A stretch of 64,000 nucleotides of DNA. Source: JAEUQQ01 sp963697285 (GTDB lineage: Bacteria > Acidobacteriota > Vicinamibacteria > Vicinamibacterales > JAFNAJ01). Of the stretch, positions 45,629 through 57,559 are shown in pieces; positions within the stretch are counted from its first letter, which is position 1; each line of letters starts with the position of its first letter. The stretch lies in assembly GCA_963697285.1 (NCBI GenBank), contig CAVONI010000005.1, forward strand, positions 59,602 to 123,601, written 5' to 3'. Under the pieces are notes generated by a model, which was given only the letters and a program-made list of their open reading frames with translations, ran no database searches and was not told the origin of the DNA. A program made the position numbers and the translations under genes.

Positions 45629-47946
45629 ATGACCACCCACGCTGAACCTTCGCCCCGACACGGCCGCCTCTGGCTGCTGTTCGGCGCGACATTGCTCGTT
45701 GCCTTCACCATCCTCGGCTTCTTCGGCCGCGAGGTGTACCGGCAGGCCCCGCCGATCCCCGCGCAGGTCGTCACCAGCGACGGCACCGTGCTCATGACCG
45801 AAGACGACATCCTGACGGGCCAGCAGGTCTGGCAGTCCACCGGCGGACAGCAGCTCGGCTCGATCTGGGGGCACGGCGCCTACCAGGCGCCCGACTGGTC
45901 GGCCGACTGGCTGCACCGCGAGTCGATCGCCCTGCTCGACGTCTGGGCCGCAGACGAGTACCACGCCCCGTTCGCCACACTCACCGCCGACGCACAGGCC
46001 GTCCTGCGCGCACGCCTCGTCCGCGAGATGCGGACGAACACCTTCGATGCGGCGACGCGCACCGTGCGCGTGTCTGACGCGCGCGCCGAGGCCATCCGGC
46101 GCACGGCGGCGCACTACGACGCGCTCTACGGCGGCGATCCCGCGCTCGCCCAGCTGCGAGACGACTACGCCATGCAGCGCGTGGTCGTCCCCGACGCCGC
46201 ACGGCGTGCCCGCCTCACGAGCTTCTTCTTCTGGACCAGCTGGGCCTCGGCGGCCAACCGTCCGGGCCTGCGCGTCAGCTACACGAACAACTGGCCGCAC
46301 GAAGCCGCTCGTCGAGAACCAGCCGACCTCGGCCAACATCCTCTGGTCGATCGTCAGCGTCGTCCTGCTGCTCGCCAGTGTCGGCGGCATCGTCTGGTGG
46401 AAGGCGTTCCGGAATGACGATGAGCCGGCGGTCGAACCGCCGGCGACAGATCCGTTCGGCACCGTGGTGCCGACCGCGTCGATGAAGGCCGTGGCGAAGT
46501 ACGTCGCCGTGATCGTCGCGCTGTTCGGCGTCCAGGTGCTGCTCGGGGCGCTCACCGCGCATTACACCGTCGAGGGGCAGGCGTTCTTCGGGTTCCCGCT
46601 CGTCCGACTATCTGCCTTACAGCCTGACGCGGACGTGGCACATCCAGACCGCGATGTTCTGGATCGCGACCGCCTTCCTGGCCGCGGGCCTCTTCCTGGC
46701 GCCGATCATCGGCGGCGTCGAACCGCGCTTCCAGCGCCTTGGCGTGAACGTCCTGTTCGGGGCGCTGCTCCTCGTGGTGGTCGGCTCGCTGGCTGGCGAG
46801 TACTTCGCCATCCACCAGTCGCTTGGCCTGGATGCCTCGTTCTGGTTCGGCCACCAGGGCTACGAGTACGTGGAGCTGGGACGGGCGTGGCAGGTTGCCC
46901 TGTTCGTGGGCCTGCTGCTGTGGCTGGCGTTGATGCTGCGGGGCCTGTGGCCCGCCATCCGACGCAACGACCAGTCGCGGTCGCTCGTGTGGATGTTCAC
47001 CGCCGCGTCGGTGGCCGTCGGCCTGATGTATGGCGCAGGCTTCTTCTTCTCGGCGCGCACGCATCTCACCGTGATGGAGTACTGGCGCTGGTGGGTCGTG
47101 CACCTGTGGGTCGAGGGCTTCTTCGAGGTGTTCGCCACGGCGGCGCTCGCCATGATCTTCGCGCGGCTCGGGCTCGTGCACCGGGCGCATGCCGGCGCCG
47201 CCGTGATCGCGTCGAGTTCACTGTTCCTCTTCGCCGGCATCCCCGGCACGTTCCACCACCTGTACTTCTCGGGCACACCGACCTCGATCATGGCCGTCGG
47301 CGCGACGTTCAGCGCCCTCGAGGTCGTGCCGCTGGTGCTCATCGGGCTCGAGGCGTGGCAGACCAGCCGCCTGCAGCATGCCGTGCCGTGGATGCAGCGC
47401 TACCGCTGGCCCATCCGCTTCTTCGTGGGCGTGGCGTTCTGGAACCTGGTGGGGGCCGGGGTGTTCGGCTTCCTCATCAACCCGCCCATCGCGCTCTACT
47501 ACATGCAGGGCCTCAACACCACGCCCGTGCACGCGCACACCGCGCTGTTCGGCGTCTACGGGTTGTTGTCGCTGGGGCTGATCCTGGTCATCGCGCGGCT
47601 GCTCACGATGGGGCGCGCGTGGCGCGAGCGCAGCCTTGCGGTCGGGTTCTGGGGCATGAACATCGGGCTGGCGTTGATGGTGGGCCTCAGCCTGCTGCCC
47701 ATCGGCCTGCTGCAGGCGTGGGCCAGCGTCGAGCACGGCCTGTGGTTCGCGCGGAGCGCCGAGTTCCTGCAGCAGCCGCTGATCGAGAACCTGCGCTGGC
47801 TGCGGATGGTGGGCGACACCGTGTTCCTGGTGGGCGTGGCCGCCTTTGCCTGGTTCATGGCCGGCCTCGTGTTCGGGTGGAGCTACGAGCGCCGGCCGGC
47901 CCGCGATGTCGCCCCCGCCACGGCGACGCCCGTGCGGCTGGGTTGA
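45629..47946 (+). CDS. norB: quinol-dependent nitric oxide reductase NorB/NorZ (two +1 frameshifts)
   Basis: ATG 45629 has GGAG upstream, 42 bases after ric. The N-terminal extension (VTSDGTVLMTEDDILTGQQVWQSTGGQQLGSIWGHGAY) is that of the single-subunit quinol NOR. The frame breaks at about 46304 (extra G in GAAGCCG; NNWPHE should join PLVENQPTS) and 46602 (extra G; GFPL should join SDYLPYSLTRTWH). Removing both gives 771 residues, the normal length. The core has VVHLWVEGFFEVF (Glu residues at the catalytic site) and GIPGTFHHLYFSG (haem b3/FeB histidines). It reduces two NO to N2O at the membrane with quinol electrons. The insertions are probably sequence errors. Confidence 0.9.
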
Positions 47947-47956
47947 GTCGCAGAGC

Positions 47957-48050
47957 GGGTCACTTCTGTCTTGGCCACTGTCTTCGAGTTCTGACCCCGC
48001 AGCGGTCGGGGTCAGAGCTTGAAAAAAGCGACAAAGAAAGATGTGACCCC
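47957..48050. repeat. 94-bp inverted-repeat element between convergent genes
   Basis: Outer arms GGGTCACTTCTGTCTT (from 47957) and AAGAAAGATGTGACCCC (to 48050) are imperfect inverted repeats. Inside, CTGACCCC (47991-47998) pairs with GGGGTCAG (48008-48015), extended by GTT/AGC edges. The layout of paired palindromes resembles a REPIN or small MITE. It could also terminate norB and the opposing small gene. The GGGGTC/GACCCC core recurs at 34104. Confidence 0.6.
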
Positions 48051-48056
48051 TTCTAG

Positions 48057-48254
48057 CTAGGCGGCGTGGTCGCGTTCGGCGGGGGTCATCCGGTCGAGGA
48101 CCTCCTGCTGCAGCCGCCAGAGTTCGGCCACGGCCTCGACCTCGAGGTCGCCGGCTTCGGAGTCTTCGGCGTCTTCGATGGTCATGCTGCGGTAGGCGTC
48201 GATGATGGCCCTGAGTTCCGCCATCCGCGCCGAATGGTGTGTGTAGTGCCGCAT
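48057..48254 (-). CDS. small acidic helical protein (65 residues)
   Basis: The ATG at 48254 is preceded by GGAGAGG, a good Shine-Dalgarno; longer in-frame starts lack one. The protein (MRHYTHHSARMAELRAII...ELWRLQQEVLDRMTPAERDHAA) is acidic and probably all helix. It has no signal peptide and no known family. It is convergent with norB across the inverted-repeat element. Confidence 0.5.
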   Translation of the reverse strand: MRHYTHHSARMAELRAIIDAYRSMTIEDAEDSEAGDLEVEAVAELWRLQQEVLDRMTPAERDHAA

Positions 48255-48579
48255 GGCTCGCCTCTCCATGGAATGTCGGTGACCCGACACGACCTGACGC
48301 CCGACGTCGACACCTGAAGATCGGCCCAACCACCACGAATCTTGAAACGGGCCGGAACGGCGCCCGCGCCGGCGGCATTCCTCCGGGCGGCTCGGTTCCG
48401 TGTTTGACAGATGCACAACCTGTGCCCACGGGCGGAGGCTGGACGTTGCCCTGATGCGAGTGCTCCGGACTGGCGCGCCCGGGGTGATTCTGCGTGGGAT
48501 GCCCGGCTATCTACCTGGATGCTACGTGGGCCGCACTGGCGTGCGGCCCCTGCATGAGGCCCACACGGATGAGTCCCGG
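48255..48579. other. 325-bp intergenic region with a REP hairpin
   Basis: No gene was recognised. GGGCCGCAC (48528-48536) and GTGCGGCCC (48541-48549) form a perfect 9-bp hairpin within a minus-oriented copy (about 48521-48556) of the REP family seen at 16.7-17.0 kb. It lies 30 bases beyond the stop of the DMT gene and may terminate it. Confidence 0.5.
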
Positions 48580-49491
48580 TCAGGGCTCGAGGTCGACCCG
48601 GCCCTGCGATCGCAACAGCGCCGCGCCGGCCGAGATGATGAGCACCGCGCCGATCGCGAACCAGCGGTCGGGAGGCGTGTCCCAGGCCACCCAGTCGATG
48701 ACCGCCGCAAAGAGCACGCCGACATAGATGAACGGCCCCACCGACGCGGCCGTCGCGTGCGAGTACGCGCGCGTCAACGCCAGTTGTCCGACGATCGCCG
48801 CCACCCCGGTCACGACCAGCGCCACCCAGTCTGTTGCCGACGGCGACACCCACGTCCAGATCAGCGGGACCGCCGAAACGACCGACGCGATCAGGCTGAA
48901 GTAGAAGACGATCCGCGTCACGGGCTCGGTCATCGTCAATTGCCGGATGCCGACCTGTGCGATGGCGGCGCACGCCGCCCCGACGATGCCGACCACCATG
49001 ATGGGCGTGAACATGTCGGCGCCCGGCCTGAGCACGCAGACGACGCCTCCGAACCCGACCACCAGCGCCCCCACGACCGACGGAGGCACGCGACGCCGGA
49101 ACCACGCACGCTCGATCAACGGCAGGAAGAGGGGAAACGCCTGGAACAGGACCGTGGCGTCGGCCAGCCGCGCGCGGCTGATCGTCGTGAAGAAGCACAG
49201 CATCGCGGCCAGGCCCGCAAAGGCCCGCAACGCGTGGCCTCCGAAGTGCTGCGTCCGCAGCGCGCGCGGCCCCGCGTGCACGGCCCACGGCAGGAGCGCC
49301 AACAGCGCGAACGAGTTCCTGAAGAACATGCTCATCGTCGTGGGCAGGTCGTGCGACGCGACCTTCACGGCGGCGCCCATGACGGCGAACGACAGGGCCG
49401 ACGCCACCATGAACATGGCGGCCAGCCGCAGGTCGAGTGCGGGCGCCACGTGGGTGGGAACTGCCCGCTCGGGAGCAGGCTCGGCGTCCAC
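48580..49491 (-). CDS. DMT-superfamily (EamA) transporter
   Basis: 303 residues from GTG 49491. Ten hydrophobic helices are arranged as two EamA halves: AAMFMVASALSFAVMGAAVKVAS with FFRNSFALLALLPW, and VVGIVGAACAAIAQVGIRQL with VGQLALTRAYSHATAASVGPFIYVGVLFAAVIDWVAWDTPP. The family exports small metabolites; substrate unknown. Its start lies 11 bases after the stop of the DEAD-box helicase, so the two are probably co-transcribed, but without an obvious functional tie. Confidence 0.85.
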   Translation of the reverse strand: MDAEPAPERAVPTHVAPALDLRLAAMFMVASALSFAVMGAAVKVASHDLPTTMSMFFRNSFALLALLPWAVHAGPRALRTQHFGGHALRAFAGLAAMLCFFTTISRARLADATVLFQAFPLFLPLIERAWFRRRVPPSVVGALVVGFGGVVCVLRPGADMFTPIMVVGIVGAACAAIAQVGIRQLTMTEPVTRIVFYFSLIASVVSAVPLIWTWVSPSATDWVALVVTGVAAIVGQLALTRAYSHATAASVGPFIYVGVLFAAVIDWVAWDTPPDRWFAIGAVLIISAGAALLRSQGRVDLEP

Positions 49492-49502
49492 GCGTCGAAG
49501 GC

Positions 49503-50888
<1,386 letters not shown>

Positions 50889-51163
50889 GCGTCCCGCGGA
50901 CCATGCGCATGAATGCTACAGGATAGCCTGAGCGGCGAAGAACGGGCAAATGGCCGGCTCCGGCGTGTAGGTGGCCAGGCACGAACGGACGGTCGGAAGC
51001 TTCAGGAATGGTCAGGCGGCGGTGATCTGCCGAGGCTCAGCTTGCACCCGTCGTCCGACTCCCGTTCAATGACTGGACACGCGCGCGCCGCGCGACTCGA
51101 GGCACGTCTGCCTTCGGGGCCGCGGCCGGGGACTTGCCGTTGCGACGGCACATCCGGAGGGTC

Positions 51164-52800
<1,637 letters not shown>

Positions 52801-52805
52801 GGCCC

Positions 52806-54074
52806 ATGGCGCGCCCTCCCAGCCTGCTCTCGGATGACCTGCTGCGGCAGCTCATCGCCGCCGGGCAGGCCGACATTGTCGTCGGGGTCCCGACGCTCGA
52901 CAACGCGACCACCGTCGGCCCCGTGGTGGCCGCCGCGCAACACGCCGCGGCCGTCATGGGCGGGCACCAGCGCGTGCTCGTCTTCAACTCCGACGGGGGA
53001 TCGACCGACGGGACACCGCGTGTCGTCGCCGACGCGATCACCGGCGCGGCATCGGCCGTGATGGCGTTGCACAGCCTGCGCACGATCCACCGGATCCTCG
53101 CCCCCTACCACGGCCTGCCGGGCAAGCAGGCTGCCGTGCGCACCATCTTCGCCGTGGCCGACCTGCTGCAGGCACGCGCGGTCATGGTCGTCGATCCGAA
53201 CAACACCGATCCGTCGCCAGACGTGTTGCGCGCCCTCCTCGCCTCGGTGCTCGACGACGACCGCGACTTCGTCGCGACGGCACCCGACCGCGATCCGCGA
53301 GAAGCGCCCCTCGTCACGCATGTCGTGCGGCCACTGCTGATCGGGACCCTGGGGGCATCGTTCGACGACCCGGTCGGCGAGGAGTTCGCCGCGTCGCGGC
53401 GGTTCGTCGGCAGCGCGCTGGCGCAGCCGGCGTGGGACGACGGCCCCTTGCGCCCAGGAATCGACCTCTGGCTGCGCGTGCACGCGCTGACCAGCGGCGG
53501 GCGCGCGCGCCAGGTCAGGATCGCGCCTCGCACGCGCGGCGCCGCGGCGCGGCCGGCGTTGCGCGAGGTGGTGCAACAGGTCGTGCGGGCGACCTGGAGC
53601 AGCCTCGGGCTGGCGGGCGTGCAGGCTGGTGCGCCGGTCGCCCACTCGCCAGATGCCGTGCGCCTCGCGTCGGGCCCGACCGAGGCTCCCGACTGGGCCC
53701 TCGACGAGTTCGCGCAGGTGTTCCGTGATGCCGCGCGCGACCTCGCGCCGCTGTGGCGCGAGGCCATCGCGGTGCCCCTTGTCGACATGTTGTGCCAGGC
53801 CGCCGCGGCGTCCCCGCTCCGCATTGACGACGAGGCGTGGGCGAGCGTGCTCGTCGAGATCACCCGCACGGCAGCGCGGCACGCCCGGCCCGATGACGTG
53901 GCGGCGGCATTCGTCCCCATCTACCTCGGCCGGGTCGCCAGCTTCCTCGACGAAGCACGTCCCCTCAACGCGTGGCAGGTGCAGGATCGTCTCGACACGC
54001 TGGCGGCGCTCGTTGCCTCACAGCGGAACCGCCTCGTCGAGGCGTGGGCGCCATCCAGAGACGGAGGCAAGTGA
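52806..54074 (+). CDS. glycosyltransferase (glucosylglycerate/mannosylglycerate synthase-like)
   Basis: 422 residues, ATG 52806 six bases after treS. There is no signal peptide. The N-terminal GT-A-type part reads ADIVVGVPTLDNATTVGPVV, LVFNSDGGSTDGTPRVV, then ARAVMVVDPNNTDPSPDVL as the acidic metal-binding strand. The C-terminal region is helical (REALDRLxxLVxxW-like). It is compatible with retaining glycosyltransferases that make glucosyl- or mannosylglycerate. The neighbours (TreS and a channel-like protein) suggest compatible-solute synthesis, but the acceptor is not proven. Confidence 0.65.
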   Translation: MARPPSLLSDDLLRQLIAAGQADIVVGVPTLDNATTVGPVVAAAQHAAAVMGGHQRVLVFNSDGGSTDGTPRVVADAITGAASAVMALHSLRTIHRILAPYHGLPGKQAAVRTIFAVADLLQARAVMVVDPNNTDPSPDVLRALLASVLDDDRDFVATAPDRDPREAPLVTHVVRPLLIGTLGASFDDPVGEEFAASRRFVGSALAQPAWDDGPLRPGIDLWLRVHALTSGGRARQVRIAPRTRGAAARPALREVVQQVVRATWSSLGLAGVQAGAPVAHSPDAVRLASGPTEAPDWALDEFAQVFRDAARDLAPLWREAIAVPLVDMLCQAAAASPLRIDDEAWASVLVEITRTAARHARPDDVAAAFVPIYLGRVASFLDEARPLNAWQVQDRLDTLAALVASQRNRLVEAWAPSRDGGK

Positions 54075-54781
54075 TGCTGAACGAGATGATCTACTCGCTG
54101 CGCGAGGCGCTGGCCGGCCTGGCCTCGGGCGTCGCGACGTTCGTGCCGCGCGCCGTCGTGGCGCTCCTCATCGTCATCATCGGATGGGCGCTGGCGCGTG
54201 CGGTCGCCTGGATCGTGCGCCGGTTGCTCACCTGGCTGCCCATGGATCGGCTCGCCGAACGGCTCGCGGTGGCCGAGGCCCTGCGCCTTGCCGAACTGCC
54301 CACGGCATCGCGCGTCATTGCCGCCGTCACATTCTGGGTGGTCTGGTTCGTCTTCCTCGCGCAGGCGTTCGAGACGCTCCGGCTGCCGGGCTTCGAGGAT
54401 GCGGGCCGCCAGCTCGCCGGCGTCATCGGCCGCATCATCGGCGCGTCGCTGATTCTCGTCGTCGGGATCTTCGCGTCTCACGTGATCTGGAAAGCATCGC
54501 TGCTCGGCGCGTTCAACGCGGGGCTGCCCTCGCCCCGGTTGCTGGCCGCCGGGCTGCGCATCCTCGTACTCGCCATCACCATCCTGACGGCGCTTGCGCA
54601 ACTGGGTGTGCCGCTCGTCATCGTGCTCACGGCGTTCTCCATCGCCTTCGGCGCGCTCATGCTCGGCCTTGCGCTCGCGTTCGGGCTCGGGGGGCGCGAT
54701 GCGGCACGCGAGAGGATCGAGCGGCATGTGCGGGGCACCCAGGGTACGCCCAGGGAGACAGAGACGCGATCGCACCTGTGA
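54074..54781 (+). CDS. TM-helix channel-like membrane protein
   Basis: 235 residues; ATG 54074 overlaps the previous stop (TGATG). Four to five hydrophobic helices are visible: FVPRAVVALLIVIIGWALARAVAWIVRRLL, VIAAVTFWVVWFVFLAQAF, QLAGVIGRIIGASLILVVGIFASHVIW and VIVLTAFSIAFGALMLGLALAFGLGGRDAA. The last resembles the TM_helix repeat found in CmpX/MscS-related proteins (AFGLGGR-A). It lacks the MscS beta domain. As third gene of a trehalose/glycosyltransferase operon it may help osmotic adjustment, but gating is not shown. Confidence 0.68.
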   Translation: MLNEMIYSLREALAGLASGVATFVPRAVVALLIVIIGWALARAVAWIVRRLLTWLPMDRLAERLAVAEALRLAELPTASRVIAAVTFWVVWFVFLAQAFETLRLPGFEDAGRQLAGVIGRIIGASLILVVGIFASHVIWKASLLGAFNAGLPSPRLLAAGLRILVLAITILTALAQLGVPLVIVLTAFSIAFGALMLGLALAFGLGGRDAARERIERHVRGTQGTPRETETRSHL

Positions 54782-54939
54782 GGCGTGGCGCGCACACCTG
54801 CACGCCGATCGCCTCGAGCAGAACGTGTCCTGGGGAGGCCCTGTGTGATGGCAGCGCAGGCCGCGACATTAGTCTCGGGCACGCGAGAGTAGTGCGCTCG
54901 ACGCGATCACGTCGTCGAGCCCAACCGCTGGACGCCGTG

Positions 54940-54955
54940 AGGCACGGCAATTGCT
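54940..54955 (+). promoter_or_regulatory. sigma-54 (-24/-12) promoter upstream of exported pair
   Basis: AGGCACGGCAATTGCT: all invariant bases are present (GG at 54941-54942, GC at 54953-54954, 10 bases between) and only the first T is changed. The predicted start is near 54966, 42 bases before the ATG at 55008. Confidence 0.75.
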
Positions 54956-55007
54956 AAACCTACCCTAGTTCATCGGCCGTCCCCACGCCCCCGTCCGGGA
55001 GGGTTCC

Positions 55008-55499
55008 ATGTTCCGATGCACCATCGTTGCCTCACTGCTGGTCGCCTTCATTGGATTCGGCGGCGCGGCACCAGCCGCGGCGCAAACTCGACCCGCGCTG
55101 GTGCGGAACGTCGACGAGCCCGCACGGGTGCCCTACTCCCATTCGTTGCAACCGACGTGTCCCTTCACCAACAGCTGCGAGGCGACATTCCCGGTGGTGC
55201 CAGCCGGAAAGCGCCTTCGCCTGACGTCAGTCTCGGGACTCTTCATCTTCACCAGCGTGGCGGGCGTCTTCGCCCTGCACCGCGATCCTGGCGATACCCT
55301 TCTGCTCATGTTTCCGGCGTCGTCCTTCAATGGCGCCTATTACGGAAGCGTCGTCTCCGCGAGGCAAGAAGTCGACTTCTACTACGAGGCCGGCGAGAGC
55401 CCGAAGCTCGAATTCGGCGTGCCGGCCTTTGGCGGCAGCATCTTCAACGATGCCCGAAACCGCTTGTCGGTGTCGGGCTACCTCGTGGACGTGCCCTAG
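55008..55499 (+). CDS. unknown exported beta-rich protein
   Basis: 163 residues, ATG 55008 with GGGAGGG upstream, signal peptide 1-26 (APAAA-QT). The mature part has a short Cys-x7-Cys loop (PTCPFTNSCEATF) and alternating strands (KRLRLTSVSGLFIFTSVAGVFAL, QEVDFYYEAGESPKLEFGVP). The final segment is RNRLSVSGYLVDVP. No family was recognised. It is transcribed from a strong sigma-54 promoter and is followed 48 bases later by an STN-domain protein, so the pair is probably a regulated envelope unit. Confidence 0.65.
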   Translation: MFRCTIVASLLVAFIGFGGAAPAAAQTRPALVRNVDEPARVPYSHSLQPTCPFTNSCEATFPVVPAGKRLRLTSVSGLFIFTSVAGVFALHRDPGDTLLLMFPASSFNGAYYGSVVSARQEVDFYYEAGESPKLEFGVPAFGGSIFNDARNRLSVSGYLVDVP

Positions 55500-55547
55500 G
55501 TGTCGGGCACCTGTTGTTACACCCGTCTGCCTGGTGTGGAGACGAAC

Positions 55548-56201
55548 ATGCGATTCGGGCCCGTGCGTCGCTCCTTCGCAGCGTGGATGCGCGTTCTGCA
55601 GTGCGCGGCGCTCATTGCGTGCCTCGCGTGTGCCGCTCTGCCGGCGGCGGCGCAGGCGGTGCAGATGAACGTCCGGGATGGAAAGGTGTCGCTCAAGGCC
55701 GACGGCGCCTCGCCGCGTCTAATCCTCCGTGAATGGGCCCGCCTCGGCGGCGCCAGCATCGTCAACGCCGAGTGGATCAGCGACGTCCCCGTGACGCTGG
55801 AGGTCGTCGACGCGCCCGAGTGGCAGGTCCTCGACCTCCTCCTGCACGAGGTGAGCGGGTACGTGCTCACCGCGAAGCCTCAAGATTCGACGACAGCTTC
55901 GCGGTATGCCCGCTTGTCGATCCTGCCTGCCTCGGCGGCCGGAGCCACCCGATCGGTCCCACCGCCTCCAACGCCGACACTCGAGGCTGTGCCCCCATCG
56001 CCCGTGGACACGGCGCCTCGCGAGGAACTGCAGTCCGTGCCGGCCGTACCGTCGGAGTCGGAGCTCGTTGATGAGAAGCCGGTGTTGACGACGGTACCGA
56101 CATCGCCTCGTCCATCAGGCCCGGACCAGCCGACCGTCGAAAAGACGACATCCCTTCCACGTCGACGCGCCGGAATTCCGCGCCCGCCCCCGCCTCGTTG
56201 A
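55548..56201 (+). CDS. exported STN-domain protein with Pro-rich tail
   Basis: 217 residues from ATG 55548 (GGAG upstream; an earlier in-frame ATG-less extension was not used). Signal peptide ends AAA-QA. Residues about 38-105 match a secretin/TonB short N-terminal domain: VSLKADGASPRLILREWARLGGASIVNAEWISDVPVTLEV followed by EWQVLDLLLHEVSGYVL. The rest is Pro/Ser/Glu-rich and probably unstructured, ending RRRAGIPRPPPPR. STN domains usually sit at the front of secretins or TonB receptors and contact partners; here the domain stands alone. No secretin is nearby. Confidence 0.7.
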   Translation: MRFGPVRRSFAAWMRVLQCAALIACLACAALPAAAQAVQMNVRDGKVSLKADGASPRLILREWARLGGASIVNAEWISDVPVTLEVVDAPEWQVLDLLLHEVSGYVLTAKPQDSTTASRYARLSILPASAAGATRSVPPPPTPTLEAVPPSPVDTAPREELQSVPAVPSESELVDEKPVLTTVPTSPRPSGPDQPTVEKTTSLPRRRAGIPRPPPPR

Positions 56202-56307
56202 ATGCGCACGCCGCCGCGATTGGCCTCATCACGGCCCGCGGCGGCTTGCGTGCGGCAGGCCAAGGCCTCCACGACGAGGCCCGCGCGTGCTCGCGTTCAA
56301 CGGCGGG

Positions 56308-56766
56308 TCAGCGTGCTGCCTGCCCTTTCCCGAGGATCCGGACGCCGTGAGCGGCCAGGTGTGAGCGGACGCCGTCGATGTCTGCGGCGCTCCCGCTTCG
56401 CATGACCAGTAGCTGACCGTCGATAGGCAACCCAACCCAGGCCCGGGCACGTGCGTGGAGCGAGCCGTCCTGCACACTCCTGCGCTGCAGCAGGATGTGA
56501 TCCTTGTGGACCGTGGCGGTCGCAAGAGCGCCACGGGCCGCCAGCTGCATGACCTCGGCGGGCGAGACGACGATCGGCTGTAGCCGCACCGTCGTCCGGA
56601 CCTCCCAGAACGCGACGAACCCCAGCAGGAACAGCGCCGTGATGATCCACGAGCGGCGCATCGCCACGCGGCCACGTGCCCACGTAGATGATGGCGACGG
56701 CTCGGCCTCCGGGCCGCGGCCGATAGTGAACGGCAGGCGCTGGAGCGACGTTCGATGTGGAGTCAT
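56308..56766 (-). CDS. membrane-anchored protein, weakly FtsH-extracellular-domain-like
   Basis: 152 residues; ATG 56766 has AAAGGAGAG upstream. One membrane helix lies at about residues 39-55 (SWIITALFLLGFVAFWEV). Next come PIVVSPAEVMQLAARGALATATVHKDHILLQRR and a small alpha/beta end domain (GLPIDGQLLVMRSGSAADIDGVRSHLAAHGVRILG). The PxxxSxxEVxxLAxxGxVxxVxVxxDxI pattern resembles the N-terminal domain of FtsH, but no protease part is present. Third gene of an operon with HPF and a winged-helix protein. Confidence 0.6.
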   Translation of the reverse strand: MTPHRTSLQRLPFTIGRGPEAEPSPSSTWARGRVAMRRSWIITALFLLGFVAFWEVRTTVRLQPIVVSPAEVMQLAARGALATATVHKDHILLQRRSVQDGSLHARARAWVGLPIDGQLLVMRSGSAADIDGVRSHLAAHGVRILGKGQAAR

Positions 56767-56808
56767 GTCACTCTCTCCTTTGGGCGGCCCTCGCGTGCAC
56801 AGCGCTCG

Positions 56809-57162
56809 CTACGATGCTCCTGCGGTGAGAGCCGCGCGCCATCTCCCATGCCCGGTTGACCGCTCCCGATACCAGACGGTGTCGATCGCGCGCGCGACGG
56901 TCCTCGCTGTGCGGTCTGCGACGCGGTCGAACGCGATAGCGGCATCCGCGTCGGTGTCCTCGAGAACCAGCGTCCTCTTCGGCGCGCTGAGTTGCACGGT
57001 GACGCGGCAACGCTTGTCAACACCTCCGCGGGGTCCGTTCAGATCCACGATGCGGATCGCAACCGAGCGGACCCGCCCATGGAAACGACCCAGCGCGAAC
57101 TCGAACCGGCGCCGGGCCAGACGCGACAGCCAACGGCTAGACGACCGAATAGTGATCTGCAT
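56809..57162 (-). CDS. short HPF/RaiA-type ribosome hibernation factor
   Basis: 117 residues, ATG 57162 with GGAGG upstream. MQITIRSSSRW, GRVRSVAIRIVDLNGPRGGVDKRCRVTVQL and EDTDADAAIAFDRVADRTARTVAR match the beta-alpha-beta fold of HPF/RaiA proteins. It lacks the C-terminal dimerisation domain of long HPF. Such proteins bind the 30S decoding region and silence ribosomes under stress. It is encoded between a winged-helix protein (15-base gap) and a membrane protein (42-base gap). Confidence 0.82.
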   Translation of the reverse strand: MQITIRSSSRWLSRLARRRFEFALGRFHGRVRSVAIRIVDLNGPRGGVDKRCRVTVQLSAPKRTLVLEDTDADAAIAFDRVADRTARTVARAIDTVWYRERSTGHGRWRAALTAGAS

Positions 57163-57177
57163 GATTCCTCCAAATGC

Positions 57178-57450
57178 TCAACGCGGCCGAACCGCGCGTC
57201 GCCAGGTGTAGGCGGCGTCGCCACGCCTGCAGTACTCGCCGCGCGCAGAGCGGTAGAGCCGTCCCTCTGCGACAAGCCCGTCCAGCGTCGCCACACAACG
57301 CGCCGGCTGCAGCCCCAACAACCGTGCGGCCTGGAGGGCAGACAACCGCAACCCGGGCATCTCGCGGTACTCGGCGAGAACCCGCAGCCGCAGCGCCGAA
57401 TCGTCGATGACATGCCCTGTCATGGCTGCTGAACGACCACCCTCGACCAT
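57178..57450 (-). CDS. small winged-helix protein
   Basis: 90 residues; ATG 57450 was chosen because GGAGG lies six bases upstream, unlike the ATG at 57468. The pattern LRLRVLAEYREMPGLRLSALQAARLLGLQPARCVATLDGLVAEGRLYRSARGEYCRR is a winged helix-turn-helix of the MarR/ArsR-like general type. It heads the operon with HPF and is divergent from an NhaR-like LysR gene. It probably autoregulates this unit. Confidence 0.7.
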   Translation of the reverse strand: MVEGGRSAAMTGHVIDDSALRLRVLAEYREMPGLRLSALQAARLLGLQPARCVATLDGLVAEGRLYRSARGEYCRRGDAAYTWRRAVRPR

Positions 57451-57559
57451 CTCGCACCTCCATGTCACATCACCAACATAGGCGTGGAAGAATGAATAGA
57501 CTAATAGATAGTTCAGTGCTTATCGTTCGTGAGAACCTATGGATTCAGGAGTCAGTCGG
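57451..57559. promoter_or_regulatory. divergent control region between winged-helix/HPF operon and NhaR-like gene
   Basis: This 109-bp gap holds an AT-rich patch (57490-57517, AGAATGAATAGACTAATAG and nearby) unusual for this GC-rich window. It contains several T-N11-A arrangements expected of LysR-type boxes (for example within ATAGACTAATAGATAGT). TATGTT (minus strand, near 57475) is a possible -10 for the HPF operon. Confidence 0.4.

Noticed and set aside
46300..46610. Programmed frameshifting in norB
   Set aside because: The two shift sites lack slippery sequences, and both are one-base insertions like those in five unrelated genes.
48417..48579. Possible small gene beside the DMT transporter
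   Set aside because: The frames there lack Shine-Dalgarno and run through the REP hairpin.
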